Assembly (NCBI GenBank): GCA_905221605.1
Contig: CAJNDS010002507.1
Span: forward strand, 302,501 to 362,500
Direction of reading: 5' to 3'
Length of the DNA: 60,000 nt
Source of the DNA: Symbiodinium natans
Lineage: Eukaryota > Sar > Dinophyceae > Suessiales > Symbiodiniaceae
A program made the position numbers and the translations under genes. Shown piece after piece: positions 30,474-44,236 of this stretch; the first letter of the stretch is position 1; every line of letters begins with the position of its first letter. Under the pieces are notes generated by a model. The model was not told the origin of the DNA. It saw only the letters and a list, made by a program, of their open reading frames with translations, and did no database searches.

Positions 30474-32414
30474 TTGCGTGACCACATGCTTGGAAGTGAA
30501 TGCATTCGTTTGTCAGCAAGCACAAGCGCTGACCTTGCGCAGGTCTCCCCGGCCCGTGTGCAGGGGCTTGAGGTGAGGACAGGGGCTGTGAGGGATTTCC
30601 TGACAGCGCGACAGTGTGGAAGGGGTCGGCCATTCAAGGCTCCATTCGTCAATCAAAATTCGTGGTTCAAACAAGTGCCACCTGAAACCCTAACACAAAG
30701 AGCTCTTCAGCTGTTAAACACCACTTCCTCCGAAGAGATGTGACTGCTACCTGGTTGGAAGAATCTTCATCGATGTGTATGATCCCTACAGTAGCGGCCC
30801 TAGCGGCCATAGCGATGTGGTTCAAAGTTTGTGCAAGGTAACAAGTGTATGCCCCCATCTGTGACACTTGTGCTTGTGTCACTGTTGACGGCCTTACGGC
30901 CTTGCCTCCTTGGCTTTCGCTGAAAGTTTTTACCGTATGCACGTGCTCAGCGCATCTCGGGATCAAATGTTGGAGGCCAACATCCTTCGCCTTCAAGGCA
31001 GCCCCATCATGGAGAATGCGGCAATGGAGCGGGAGTGGCCAGTATTCCCAGCAGGGGCTTCGTGTGGCCACTGGCTGTGCTGAAAAAAGGGACAGCGCCG
31101 CAGATTTCTGCAACATCTGCAGTTCCAGGCTTCCGATTCTCCTGGGCCGTTCAGGGCAGCTCCTCGAATTCCCAATGATTCTGCCACAGGCGAGGTTCTT
31201 CAAGACTTTGCAGTCGGTGGCGTAACCCTACAAATAGTGGGGAGAGCGCAGCCCACCTGCAACCTCACGCGGCAAGGCAGGCAGCGTGGAGCCTACGAAG
31301 TCCACGCGGCTTTCCGGATTTCGACCTCAGGCGCGTGCAAGTAGAAGGAAGCCTTCGACTGAACAGAATTAGGCTTTGGGGCAAGGGATTTAATTTATGC
31401 AAACGGGTATCGAAAGATCTTTGTAGAGATCCTCGTGTTGGGCTTAAGGTCATGCTGTCAGCACGCGAAAACGACAGGAAAAGCCCGAACTTTCCAACAA
31501 AGTTCCTTCACCCATACAGGGTACCACAGGCCCTCGAGGGCACTAGCGATGCCGCCCACAAAAACAATGCCACTTTTCGTGCCAGCCGTGCCATGAGGAC
31601 CCGACACTGGCCTTCGCGGCAGCCAGCAAATCCACAGGGTGACGGACGTGCTTTCCGAACAGCATGTTTTCCATTTTCACGGCACAGGTCATTTTCCCGC
31701 AAGCAGCGTCGCGAGCAACCTCACACCAGGACACTACCGATACGACACTGCTTTGCGCCTTCGTGTGACGGCATGTCTGCGCACCGATGCATCACTTGTC
31801 CGGCCCAGTTCCATGCGCCCGTCGCGCTGCGTGTAATCAATCACTTTAGTGTGGCGAAGCTCCGCGGCGGAAGGGGTTTCACTTCCTTTGACTTAACATC
31901 CATGGACCCAGCTCAGCTCAATGGTTTAATAATCTGACAAGGACGATGCTCGGCATCCTTAATTCAACTAACGGTTCCCAACCAGGACCCAGCACGCGGT
32001 TAGCCCGATCTCAGACGCCGCCGTACCTGGGAGCCGTCCTGCGTCACACACCCAACAGAGTCCCACCACTTATCCGTGTGGACCGTGAACGAACCGAATG
32101 GCATACCGGCATATACTTGTAGTGGCCTGTCCCTTCCGTGGGCCCCCGATGGGCGAGCTCCGTATGGGCGAGTCTTCCATAGGCCCCTGAACGGTGTGGC
32201 GCATCCGCGTTATTTCCCCTCGCAAGGCATCAGTTTGTGCTGGGGCGTCGGCATATAGGCAAGGTGCGTCGGCGTGTCTGCACGCGCCCCGGAACAGCAC
32301 ATTGGCGAATCGTCCCTGGTGAGCAGCGTAATGGCGTATCGGCATGAAGCTATTCAGGACACTACTCGCACGGTGTACACACGGCATCAATCTGCCTGGA
32401 TTTGGATCTCTCCG
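30474..32414. other. No firm gene; three weak frames
   Basis: Candidate coding pieces on + are 30474-30743 (ending FVNQNSWFKQVPPETLTQRA), about 30960-31080 (MLEANILRLQGSPIMENAAM) and a 200-codon basic frame at 31335-31937. None carries a motif I recognise, and - strand frames overlap them. Confidence 0.25.
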
Positions 32415-32460
32415 TTTCGCTCTCTCGCTCTCTCTCTCTCTCCCTCTCTATCTCTCTACT
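32415..32460. repeat. CT microsatellite
   Basis: A short interrupted CT run, with CTCTCTCGCTCT and CTCTATCTCTCTA interruptions. Confidence 0.9.
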
Positions 32461-35410
32461 GGTACTAGTTTGCCAGTATCTGTTTCTCTCTATGTGTGTA
32501 AAAATGTACAGTATTACCCCCCATCAAACTGATTTACATATTAGTCCATATGTCTCTGCCATTCTACCATTTGCGATTGTGTGCCATTCGAACCTTCTTT
32601 GACACGAGTAAAATGCTTTTCTCCGATCCCAGAAAGTGCTGATTGGATATCGGAATCCACTTCACCGACTGACGAATGCGGAGCACATTGGAGCGCAGGC
32701 TGCTACCAGAAGAAAGCGGACAAGCACTAACATGGCCATTGCCTGTCACGGCACCATCTTCCAGTGGCACGGCAAGATTTCTTGTGCTATGAATCGCTGA
32801 CATTTTGTAAGGCCTCACCTTCCCAAGGTAACTCCTTTTGGAGACCGAACTCATGCTGTGAGTAGGTTTTTGTGTGTAGAAATGCGCCGACTCTTTGTTC
32901 ATTGGCGGGCGCTCGCATCAGTTCCAAGAACGGGGCCGATTTTTGCCGAGCCCAAAGGCCTTTTGAGTATGACGTGCCTGTGACAGCCGTGGTACAGTTG
33001 CAAGGGCTGTTCGGCTATGAAATGCAAATGCCTGGGGGCATTCAATGCTTTGTGAGCCACACCAGCGTCTCGCGGCGTCGGCCAACTAAGAGATAGCCAT
33101 AGCCATGAACGCGCCTTCTCGGTCATTTTAGCATTGGAAGAGTTTCGAGGGCCAGGCTGCAAGCGTAATCTTACGTAATCTTAGGATTCTTAGGTCTTAA
33201 AGGCAAGGAGTACAGAGGAGTGCAGAGGCAGCCCACAGAGTTGCAAGATGTTGCAGGTACGTCTTTGTAAATTTGGCCCTGCTGCGCCGTTCGGGACTGT
33301 TGGGATGTTTTGGTGCTTTCGAGCTGCGGTTTGATGCAACGGGCAGTTCCGTTCTTTGTTGGCTGTGTCAGCGTGGCCACACAGGAACTTCCGCAAATCA
33401 TGCCGGAACATAGACTCCAGACCTGCTATAGACCTGCTGGCCTACTCGTGACACACCTGAGCCGTCATAGAAATCATGCAGTAAGCATCATAGACTCATA
33501 GAGCTTCAGGCAGAAGATGGAAGTTCCTTTTCACCTTGGTCCATATCCTCTGGGCGTGTGGCTGCAGCACCAATCTGGCCATGTACTATACAGATGTATG
33601 ATATGATGTATGTGTATATTTCAAGTTGCAGTAGCAACTCGGATTGTAGTTGCCGGCATGCTTGTATGATTCTTTGGCAATGAAGTAGTGCTCTGAGTGC
33701 TCTAGTCAACTTTAGTCTTCTTTGTCAGTGGCGACTTCTGTCCTCATCGGCTCAAAGGCTGTCCATAGCTTTTCCTTTGAGCGATGTGTGGTACGCTTTC
33801 GCAACGAGGGAACGGCGGAGTCAACTGACATTGCCGCATCCCTTCAAGTTGTTAATTATCCGAGTTGACAGCTGAAGTCCAGCCCTGAAGCTGTGGGCGC
33901 CGCTTTGATGGGTCTGCCATCTGGATCCAAGCGGTGTTGCCCTGTTTCGCTTGAAGGCTTGAAAGCCCACGGCTAGCTGCTAGCTCGTCACATGCGGGTT
34001 CTGTGCGGATTCTTCGCTGTGAAAGCAGGACACAAGAATCCTGGTAAAAGTTGGTGGTCCGATCTTGCTGAACACTGCTGAACCTCAGACCTAAGCAAGT
34101 GTGAGACGGGCTGCTGAAACGTGTTGCAGGTTCTCAGCTGTCCCTTCTAAGGATTAAGACTGTCCTCTTGATTCTGCACTGTTGATTTTCGCAGCGTAGT
34201 CTTGCAATCAATTACGGGTTCGCATTGGCCCATTTCTGTGCCAGTTTTTCCCACTCATTTCACTTCGTTCGTGTGAACGAGTGGCTTTCCGTCTTTTGTT
34301 CTACCCTTCTCTCCTTCCTGTATCTGCCACTGCCTCGCTGCCTCGTTCTCCCAATCGCACCTTTTGCAATCATCGATGCCCTAGGCTTGGAAATAGCGGG
34401 GACCTCAGGCAAAGTGAGCTCGCAGCCATTTGCAGGCTCCACGGCACGCCTCTTTGAGCTTAGCATTGCCTAGCCTTTTTCTTTTGCGCACTCCAAGGTA
34501 GTGGATGCATTTGACCCGCCGAGAACCTTGCTGCGATGGGGCATGGGCAACACTGCAGGCATCCAGATATGTGATCCCAAAGTGTGTGTAGCATTGTGTA
34601 GCCATGTGTAGCCAAAGTCCAGTGCTCGGCTGATCTCGGCTGATCTCGGCTGAGCATAGTTCCATGTAGTTCCCTGCAAGCTGCGCAACCGCAGGGGAGG
34701 AGCTCGCTTCCCACTCTGGCCGTGTCCTGCAGGATGCCCGGGAAGAGTATTACAGTATGAAGTTTGAGTGCAATTGCGCGGCTCAGCTTCAGAACCTGCC
34801 CAAACTGTCGGTTGGACTTTTTCGACATCTTTGACTCTTTGACCACCTCGCACCCCGTTAGCGACCGGCATAGTGGCATAGCACTGCAGGGTTGAAGCTG
34901 GTGCTGGGCAGGACGGTGGTAGTTGGTCCACGTTTTGGGTGCAGGCCAGCCGATTGTTGCAGCAGGCTAGCTTGCTTGTGCAGAGCTACACATCAGAGCA
35001 CCACCGCCACTACAACCACAATAACCCTACTCGTAGCTATTCCTGCCACGCTTATGTTACTGGTGTTGCTGCATGTCATCGCCTCTACAGTTGCTGTTCA
35101 TAATGTTGCTCTTGCTATGCTTGCTTTTCGTTACCTAGTACTTTCATCATTGTGATGTGCAGGCTGCTCGGGTACGCCTGTGCAGCTGAACTTCGAAGGA
35201 AATAACGCATCACAACAATGAAGAGGTCAATCGAAACCACAGTGAACCGGGGCACATCGTGGCATGTGTCAAGCAGACGCAATAGTGCGCACGTGCCTCG
35301 AAGCAATATGCACCTGCACGTGAGAGATGGTGAGAATGCGAAATGTCGAGCCAAAAGCGATTACCTACACGAGAGCAGCGATCAGGCACCTACAGAAGCT
35401 CGCCGCAATG
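32461..35410. other. No supported gene
   Basis: Short frames only. One + strand piece at 32930-33093 reads FEYDVPVTAVVQLQGLFGYE, without a family match. Short local duplications occur at 34595-34660, including three CTCGGCTGAT words. Confidence 0.35.
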
Positions 35411-35490
35411 CACACATGCACATGCACATGCACATGCACATGCACATGCACATGCACATGCACATGCACATGCACACACACACACACAGA
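35411..35490. repeat. CACATG hexamer array and CA run
   Basis: About ten CACATG (read also as CATGCA) hexamers followed by a CA run. Val/His/Thr-Cys type frames here are artefacts. Confidence 0.95.
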
Positions 35491-35689
35491 CGCGGAGACA
35501 CAGAGACGCAGGCGGGAGCCAGGCTTGGAGCACTGCCTTTGAGTGACCGACCACGGACGCAACGAGACTTAAGCGGCAGGTCCTCCTTCAAAGAGGAAAC
35601 TGTGTAAGCTGAAAAATAACTCCGGTCTCTGAGGAGAACCCGGTGGCGGTAAGAACACCAGCTTACACCGCTTACTTTTATCGCAAACG

Positions 35690-36241
35690 CGAGGCCGCCT
35701 CGGCAAGGGTACTGGGGCGAAGGGGCAGTGGGGGTGAGGGGGGGGCGGCAGCATGCCCAGGGGGTGGTTTTTGGGGTTGGGGGGGGGGGGGTGGGGAGGG
35801 CAGGGAGGGGGAAGTAAAGGGGGGGGGGTCGCGATAGGCGGTGGTAAAGTTGAAAGCCTTTTAGGGGGGGTGGCTTAGGGCTTAGGGCTTAGGACTAGGG
35901 CTGCGGGCTTCGGGCTTAGGGCTAGGGCTTAAGGCTGAGGCTTGGGACTTGGGTAGAGCTTAGGGCTTGAGGGTGGGCTTATTCGGGCTGAGGGCGGCTT
36001 ACTTAGGCTTAGGTCTTAGGGCTGAGGGTGTAGGGCTCAGGACATAGGGTATGTAGGGCTCAGGGCTCTTAGCTCTTAGGGCTCAGGGCTCAGGGCTTAG
36101 CTATGGGGCTTCGGGCTTAGGGGGCCGAAAGCGCTGATTCTCGTACCCCCGTTCCCTGGGCCCAAATCCCCCCTTGTCCGGGCACGTCGGCCGCGACTGG
36201 ATACAGGTCGACTACGAGGGGTACCCATTCCGGGCCAAAAA
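35690..36241 (+). repeat. Dispersed repeat copy B expanded by G-rich and telomere-like arrays
   Basis: It begins with CGAGGCCGCCTCGGCAA (as at 27504) and ends with GGCACGTCG, CTGGATACAGGTCGACTA and GGGGTACCCATTCCGGGCCA (as at 27598-27657). Between them lie a G-run block (35725-35840) and about 270 bp of degenerate heptamer-like words such as GGGCTTA and GGGCTTAG (35865-36130). Confidence 0.8.
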
Positions 36242-36432
36242 CACTTCTTAGTGGTTCTCTCGACTTAATGCCCATCGAGCACAGACATGCAGTAAAGTCC
36301 GGAGTATGTCATGTCGCTAGTGTTTTTCGCTGGCGTTCTTGAGTGGAGTTTGCCGGTTTTGCATGTTGGTATTGCGCGACTGGTGTGATGGATGAGGACG
36401 CTTTGTCCAAAACCCCAAACTGTTAATTTAAT

Positions 36433-36828
36433 ATGATGGATCTTACCATTGCTTACAGCTTCTTAAAAGAGGTCATCCTTACGCGAATACGTAGCCAAGA
36501 GCATGCGGAAGAACTTTTTAGGCAAATACGCATTCAAGCTAGGAACCAGTTTGGACTGGCCTCTCATGGAGGATTCACCCAGCACGCCGCCTTTTTCAGC
36601 AGCAAAACAATTGTCCCTCATGTTTATGGGGGCGAAGAGAGATTTGGGAACATCTAGGCTGGAAATGCACAGGTCAGGCGCTGAGGAGCATCAAGACACT
36701 ATTTGCGACAACCACCGAGAAGACTTCGGCCAAAATGCCCTTTATGAGCTAGCACGAAAAATACGAAAGGACGTGGCCAGTGGACCGAAACTCTCTTGCA
36801 TGGATCGCAAGGCGAGGCCAATGTGCTA
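36433..36828 (+). CDS. Weak unidentified reading frames
   Basis: A 74-codon frame from 36433 (FLKEVILTRIRSQEHAEELF) overlaps a 108-codon frame from 36503 that ends in a charged segment (YELARKIRKDVASGPKLS). They may be one gene with a frame change, or chance. No family is recognised. Confidence 0.2.
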
Positions 36829-37370
36829 GGCAATAATATTCTTAGTTAGTCAGTTCATATCACGTTTAAGCTGCATGGTAGGGAGCCGGTCGAGCACACA
36901 GTTTAGTATGTGGTCCCCCTCCGCCTGTCTTGCAAGTGTGTGGCAATGATAGCGACATACTACTGCTCATCCGGCTTGACGGCGAGACGAGTGGGGGGAA
37001 CAGACATGTGGCATAGCGGACACTGTTGTGGCTGGGTTTCGCCTGAACCAATGGTTAGTTGAGGCCCCCGTTCTGCCTAGTGATGTACTAGTGCTGTTGG
37101 TGATTGTATTGCACTGGTTCATGTAACATGCATTTATGGGATGGGCGGCACCTTGTGGCACTCCACCGCCTGGATGGGTTTGTTGCTCGTAGAATACTGT
37201 TCTGCATCCTGCTGGCAAGCTGGGGGTGGAGCCCGTCGACATTATCCGGTCAAGACCGGCGCCCGAGTATGGGACCCTCCGGAGCCTTGCGTGCGCGCTA
37301 GTTGGGAGAGTCGAAATGGTAACACAGCAGTTTTTTTGTCTGTGCTGGTACTTAAACGACGAGGAATAGG
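36829..37370. other. Spacer without a supported gene
   Basis: Nothing recognised. It runs into a GGA repeat at about 37365-37408. Confidence 0.4.
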
Positions 37371-38130
<760 letters not shown>

Positions 38131-39400
38131 AATGCTTCTTCTACGTGTATTACTATTCAATTGGCTAACCCAGCCAGAGGCTCACCGAGTTTTAGTCATC
38201 GCTTTGATGTATTGTGCAACTGCTCGTTGGCCCGGTATATGTTACATGCGGCCACTGGCTCGGCACGGCAGCATCGCCAAGCCTCGCAAAACCACGCCGA
38301 TGCGAAGCTGCGAGATTTCTTGGGCCATCTTCTGGTATATCGGCTAGTTAATCGCTTGGTCCAAGTCCACACCTATAACTTCACGCTGATCGTTAGACCG
38401 CTGCCATGTTTGCCTCTGCGCCATGGCAAGACACTCCGCGGAGCACAAGCTCCGCAGGCTTTCGTTTTTTTCCTAGAGCTGACACATGCTAACGCAGCTA
38501 TAATTTGGATGATTCGAGCTCGTTTCGAGCGGAAGCCAGGAGCTTGCGTTGGTGGCCCCTCTGGCAGGGAGAAGTGGGAGAAGTCGATATGTGTCCCGCC
38601 TGTAGGCCATGTGCAAGGGCAGTGCTCAAAGTCGTCGTGACAGCGGTCACGCCGCATCCGGACTTGTGTCACTGCTGGTGCAAGGCGCTCGGGTGGCAGC
38701 GGCTGCATCCAGCGTACTGTTCACTGCTGGCTGCGCCAGGGGGCGCAAGCAGGCCACTTCCTTACTTGCTAAGCAACTTTGCGGTTTGATGTTTGATATA
38801 TGTTGTGATGTTCGGGGTTGCACAGCGCAGTAGACTCAGTAGACGCTGTAGGATTCAGTAGGTCTTGCGAGCAAGCGAGAGGGAGCCTGGGGCCATGCGC
38901 AGCCACCCCAACATCCAAAGTGGCTCCAAAGTGGCTCCATGTCTTGTGAGGCTTGGCAAGCTTGGCTGCAAAACTCGGGGAGAAGCTCTGTCCCTGGGAG
39001 GCGGCCTGGAAGTGATTTGAAGATCAGAGCAGAATACGTGTTCTCTCATCAAGCGCCTATATTGCAACCGGCATGAATCCAGCCACATTCACATTGTGAT
39101 CGTCAACGGTTCAGGCAATCTTGCTCTGGCAATTCTGAGACTGAGAAAGATGATTGGCTTCCTGGCTTGACCAGACTTGCGTCACCGTACGTGACTGAAT
39201 CCTGACGACTTGAATCGTCTTGATATGTCTTGACTCCTTGCCTCGCCAAAAAAGGTTCTCTTTCTAAGCGCTAAAGATATCCCTTTCGCAGCCTCAGGTT
39301 GCAGAGGTGTAGGCGGCCTAAGTTGATGTGCGCTGCCATACGCTCATGCCAAGGTCCCTGAGCTCGGAACGGGTTCAGATTTTAGCCCTGCTTCTCTTAG
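38131..39400. other. No firm gene
   Basis: A + strand frame 38161-38640 (159 codons) and a shifted one contain coding-like pieces, such as RWPGICYMRPLARHGSIAKP. These faintly resemble the end of a retroelement polyprotein, but no catalytic motif is present. Confidence 0.25.
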
Positions 39401-39401
39401 C

Positions 39402-39725
39402 ATGTGTTGCAAATCAAGCATGCCTGACCCCCAGTTTACAGTTCGAGTCGTGTTGCAGAATGCGGACATGTGCGGACCAGAATGTACTTCAAAACTTTGC
39501 GCTAAAGGCAGAGCCCTGCCGTTCTACTTGGTGGATTTCTCTGTGGATGCCCAGGCGCCGCAAGCCGCAAGCTTGCACGAATACAGAATGCCGGAATGTA
39601 TCGAAGCTGAGACTTTCGAAGCTGCCTTCTTGCAGGCAGATCGCGCCATGAATCAGGAGCTGGCATTGTTGAACAATCAGCATGAAAGTCTTGCAGCATA
39701 TTGCAGCATCTCCAGCCTGCTATAG
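39402..39725 (+). CDS. Candidate exon, acidic, family unknown
   Basis: A 107-codon frame reads QFTVRVVLQNADMCGPEC, LPFYLVDFSVDAQAPQA and ECIEAETFEAAFLQADRAMN, with balanced residue use unlike the surrounding low-complexity frames. It ends in TAG at 39723. No motif or splice site was fixed. Confidence 0.3.
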   Translation: MCCKSSMPDPQFTVRVVLQNADMCGPECTSKLCAKGRALPFYLVDFSVDAQAPQAASLHEYRMPECIEAETFEAAFLQADRAMNQELALLNNQHESLAAYCSISSLL

Positions 39726-42520
39726 GCTGCTGCTCGTCTCCAACGTTGACTTTATGCTTGGCTGGGTATAGTCATCTCATGTCATCTCTTTTCTCGCGGC
39801 TTCGTGCCAGAGGAGTTGGTTTTCAGCTCTGCTGACTATGGGCTCTTTGCAACCCTGGGATTCACCATCCCGCATCTTGGCTTCGTTTGTTGCCGTTAGA
39901 ACTGCCATTGCAGACGCTGGTCGCTGCTCCTGTTTCGCTTTGTCGCTCCCTTGAGGTTCACGATAGCCTCGCTCTGGGCCGGGGTCGCTGCTGATAACAT
40001 CGATCGTTTCCGCTTGACGGTGGCGGCCGGGATTGGTTGGTGTGGGCCCTGGGGCTGAAAGGCAAAGACCCGTGAAGACGGCCGAACTAAGGTCGATTGC
40101 CACGGCCAGCATGGCTGCAGCGTCGTCCTACAATACCTTGCTTGTCCAGCGGGCCATGTTGGGGCTTTTCCAGGTGGGGTGGGGGGAAAGGGCGGGGGGG
40201 GGGGGGGGGGCGGGGTTGCTGATAATGCTGATTTATGCTGGAGAGATTCGGGTTTGCAGTAGACGGTGGTTCTGCAGGGTTGCTCTGCCAAATACCGGTG
40301 AAATTAGTGGAAAAACACGTGAAACCCATGACAAATGGGATCTGATGGCGGAGGCCGGGGTATTGAAAGAATCCGCATGGCGCGACGCTTGTTGAACAGG
40401 AGTGGAGTTTTATGTCTATGAGCTCAATTATCCAATGATAACATCTGCCAGTAAAGAACCAAAGACAGCAAGCATAAGCACCCAGAAAGACGTGGAGGCT
40501 GCCACAAATCCTGCAGCGCTGAGTCTTATCTCGGAGCTTTTTCCGGATGTTGCTCGGCTGCAGCACTTTCGCCGTTCGCCGTGGTTAGTGTGCCTGCTTG
40601 CCGCTTGCCCAGCCTGGATATAGCATACACAAGCCTGACGTAGACTGACAAACAGCTGCCATCATCTGCCGGCCTTTCGCAGCGAAGGCGAGGGCAACTG
40701 CGAACTCTGTCTTCGGGTTGGGCATCTACGTTGGAGGTGCTGTTGCCTCCCTGGGCGCAGCCTTTGATGAGAGGGACCGGTGCCATGATGTGGCGCATGG
40801 CTTTCTTTCGGTCGTGTCACAAGCTCCTTAGGAATCTCTGGGACCAGTGCGGGCTTATATTTCGTCCGCGCTTATTGGGGCATATCTTGGCTGCCCCGGT
40901 CGGTGCACGGACCGGGAGTCGGCCGGGCCGCAACATGGCTCTGAAACCTTTCGGCTGACCACCTCCGCAGCCAACTGCCCAAAACGCCGAAATGCATGCA
41001 CCTGAGGCCAGCAACATGCCATTTGCAGAGATGAAAACCACGTCCCGGGATCCGCGAACCCCCAAGAATTCAGGGCCTAAGCCGGCGCCTATGAGCCAGA
41101 GCACGCTTCTCGTATGTTTTCGAGCAACACGCGACCAAACTTTGCACGGCGCGGCTGCGGCAATCAAAACCCTTTGTTCTTGATGTTGGAGCCCCATACT
41201 AACCATAGTTTTGGCACACGTTGCCACACTGTCTCGTGTATAACTGTCATATCGCGGCCGGTTCTGGGCAAATTGCTACCATTGCAGGAAGGATGGAGAA
41301 CAACCTGTTTGGGTTTTGGCCTGGTCAGCCTCTTGGCGCAGAGACTGACAAGCTGTGCACCTGTTGCCGTTTGAACAGCCACGACATGCCGGGTTTTTTC
41401 CGCAGAGGCGCCTTCGCCTCCTTGCCGTTGTGGTTCCGTGACGACGTGCGTAGCGAGGCGCCCGAGCTTGAAGTCCAGGGCACCAAACTTGTTTAAGTTT
41501 GATGCGTTATAATTACTTGTTGAGGGCCGGACGCATCCGGACATGAGCTGCAAAGTGCAGGCCTCCGGAGCCCCAATGCCGACAACAATCGAATGGCCAT
41601 CGGATCCCCTGGCACAGTTGCAGCTTGCCTGTGTAGATAAATGTGTGGGCAAGCGGGCAAGCTGATGATTTCCCAATGCACGTGCGTGTGGCCAAGTGCG
41701 GGCATCCCCTGAAGCCTGTCTTTCGGCACTAGGAAATCAAAGCTGGCCGTGCTTCCGGAGGCCACTCGCGGGAATCAGCTTTGAAGTACCAATAACTGGA
41801 TGCAGCATATATCCCGACAAGGAAGCGTTGGGCGTCGTCACGAAGTCTGCTGAGGCTCCGTGGCCATCCGGCTCTAGGGGCCTACCGTAAACAGATCAAC
41901 TATGAAATGTATACTAGGAATTACTAGGAGAAAGCCTGGGCAGTGCACGTTTGGCTGTCTTCTCTATTGTTGGTACCCAACGTCAAATGTGGCACTAGCA
42001 CGTGACTGCTCCGGATCCCTTGAAGTTGACCAGTTCTTCCACCTCTTGGGAGCCCCAGCAGCTGGAAAGCTGAAACAATCTGAAGCGCACTGAAGCGCTA
42101 TCAGGTCTGGCAGCACTTGACAAACGGTGGGCATGGCCTTGCGGGGTCGGAACCGCCTTTGTTAAAGTATTAAAGCCTCTCGCCCGAAGTGTTGTGCAAT
42201 TCTGTTGGGGGCAGGCGGCCACCAGAAAGAGTGCCTGTTTGAAGCAAGGCCGTCTCCGCAACCTCTGCGCGCTGGTTGCTCCTGGCATCAACTCTCCGGT
42301 TTAGTGCAGGCGCAGCTCGGGGCCTTAGCAACTTGCAGAAGCAAACGGCGAACTTCCTGACTTCCACCTGCCTTTTGCGTCATCTACGAGTACGCCGCTA
42401 TCAGTTTTGAAATATGAAAGTATGCCAGCGCAGGCCCCAAACAGCGAGAGACGTGGAAACACAACATACCAAAGGTTCCCAAACACCAAGACCACTCCAA
42501 GCGCTCCGGATAGAAAAGCA
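39726..42520. other. Scattered weak frames, no firm gene
   Basis: A G-run lies at about 40170-40215. Coding-like pieces on + are 40402-40623 (NPAALSLISELFPDVARLQH) and 41290-41496 (MENNLFGFWPGQPLGAETDK, LPLWFRDDVRSEAPELEVQG). None is assigned. From about 42330 the sequence becomes AT-rich. Confidence 0.3.
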
Positions 42521-43130
42521 AGGAGCCAATAAAAACGAATAGAAAACCAATAAAAAGAATACCAATGACAACCAGTAGAAAACCAGTAGAAAACCAATAG
42601 AAAACCAATACAAACCAATGGAAAACCAATAAACACCAATAACAAAAACCAATAAACACCAATAACAAAAGCCAATAAAAACCTATAGAAAACCAGTAGA
42701 AGGGCAGTAGAAAACCAATAGAAAACCAATAGATAGAACAATAGAAAACCAAGAAAACCAATAGACAACCAATAAAAACAATAGAAAGCCAATAAACCAA
42801 TAGAAAACCAATAAAAACCAGTAGAAAACCAAGAAAAAACAATAGAAAACCAATAAAAACTAATAGAAAACCAAAAAAAACCAATAGAAAGCCAATTCAA
42901 ACCAATAGAAAGCCAATTAAAACCAATAGAAAACCAATATAAACCAATAGAAAACAGTTTTCTATTGGTTTTTGTTGGTTTGCTATTGGTTTCTATTGGT
43001 TTTCTATTGGTTTTTATTGGTTTTCTATTGGGTTTAAATTGGTTTTCGTTTGTCTTTTTGTCGGTTTTTATTGGCTTCTATTGGTTTTTATAGGTGTTCG
43101 ATTGGTTTTCTATTGGTTTCTATTTGTGGT
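42520..43130. repeat. Large imperfect inverted repeat of AAACCAATAGAAAACC
   Basis: The left arm (about 42520-42955) is a loose tandem of ACCAATAGAAA and ACCAATAAAA words. The right arm (about 42957-43130) is the same words in reverse complement (TTTCTATTGGT, TTTTATTGGT). The arms meet at a perfect 13-bp palindrome, ACCAATAGAAAAC-A-GTTTTCTATTGGT, centred on 42956. The Phe/Trp/Tyr-rich - strand frame of 191 residues is an artefact. Confidence 0.92.
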
Positions 43131-43223
43131 TAATCGATTTATATAGGGTATTATCGTATTTCCATTAGCACTCGAAAGTCACTCGAAGAACATCAGTCCT
43201 TGAAGAGAACTCCAAGAGCATCC

Positions 43224-43480
<257 letters not shown>

Positions 43481-43522
43481 GCCCCAACCGGGTGGTTTGC
43501 CCACACACAGGCTGGTCACGCA

Positions 43523-43608
43523 TGGGTTTAGGGTTTAGGGTTTAGGGTTTAGGGTTTAGGGTTTAGGGTTTAGGGTTTACGGTTTACGGTTTAGGGTTTA
43601 GGGTGTCT
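43523..43608. repeat. Interstitial telomeric repeat TTTAGGG, about 12 copies
   Basis: An almost perfect head-to-tail GGGTTTA tract with two TTTACGG variants. TTTAGGG is the plant-type telomere repeat, also reported for dinoflagellates. Unique sequence on both sides shows it is internal. Confidence 0.97.
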
Positions 43609-44236
43609 CAATGAGTGGGCGCGCTGGTGCTGAAAGCACCCAGGCGCGCGCGCCCCAATTTGCATAAGCCCACCCCCGCTGGCGCTCCACCCTCGCCTTA
43701 ACCTCTACGGGTTTAGGGTTCTTTTGAACTCTGATCGTGCTTTTGTTATTTTTCTCTTGTCTATTGGGTTGAAACTCGGCATCGATGCAGATCAACTACC
43801 CTGAAGTTCGTAGCCCCTAGGCATTGCAAGGGAGATGTCTATCAGTCGAGGGCTGCTGGGAGAGCCAAAAGTCAGGTTTGGGCTTGGGGTTGGCTGCCGC
43901 CTTCGCCCTCGGCGATGCTGCGTGCTGGGCGGGGATTTGGAAAACTTGCTTGGAAGGGAGTGAAATTAGAGGTTTGGGCTTTCGCCATGCTGGTGCTGCA
44001 ACTTTTGTTCCTCAAACACAAAACTTTCAGGCAGGGGCCTCCCAGGCAAAACCCTTCCAGGCAGGGGCCTCCCAGGTAGGCAGGGGCGGGGGCGTCCAGG
44101 AAACACGACGACGGGCGGAGGCGAGGCTCCTCTGGGACCACCGCGCAGCCCGCAGCTGGGACTGGACTTCTGGCTCCGGAGCTACCTCGCCTGCCGGCTT
44201 CAGTGCGTTCGCCCTGCTCGACGGCCCCCAACTCAC
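43609..44236. other. Segment between two telomere-repeat tracts
   Basis: About 630 bp lie between the tracts. A 142-codon + frame (43824-44252) includes CAGGCAGGGGCCTCCCAGG duplications at about 44028-44090 and is probably not a gene. Confidence 0.5.

Noticed and set aside
7924-33096. Similarity between VVQLEGLRG near 8180 and VVQLQGLFG near 32995
   Set aside because: Only about 20 bp (around GTGGTACAGTTG) agree. Too short to call a repeat or shared domain.
42325-42900. 191-codon Phe/Trp/Tyr-rich membrane-like frame on the - strand
   Set aside because: It is the translation of the CCAATAGAAA tandem words. The hydrophobic look is compositional.
43523-43608. True chromosome end
   Set aside because: The TTTAGGG tract has only about 12 copies and is followed by more than 16 kb of further sequence, so it is interstitial unless the assembly is wrong.
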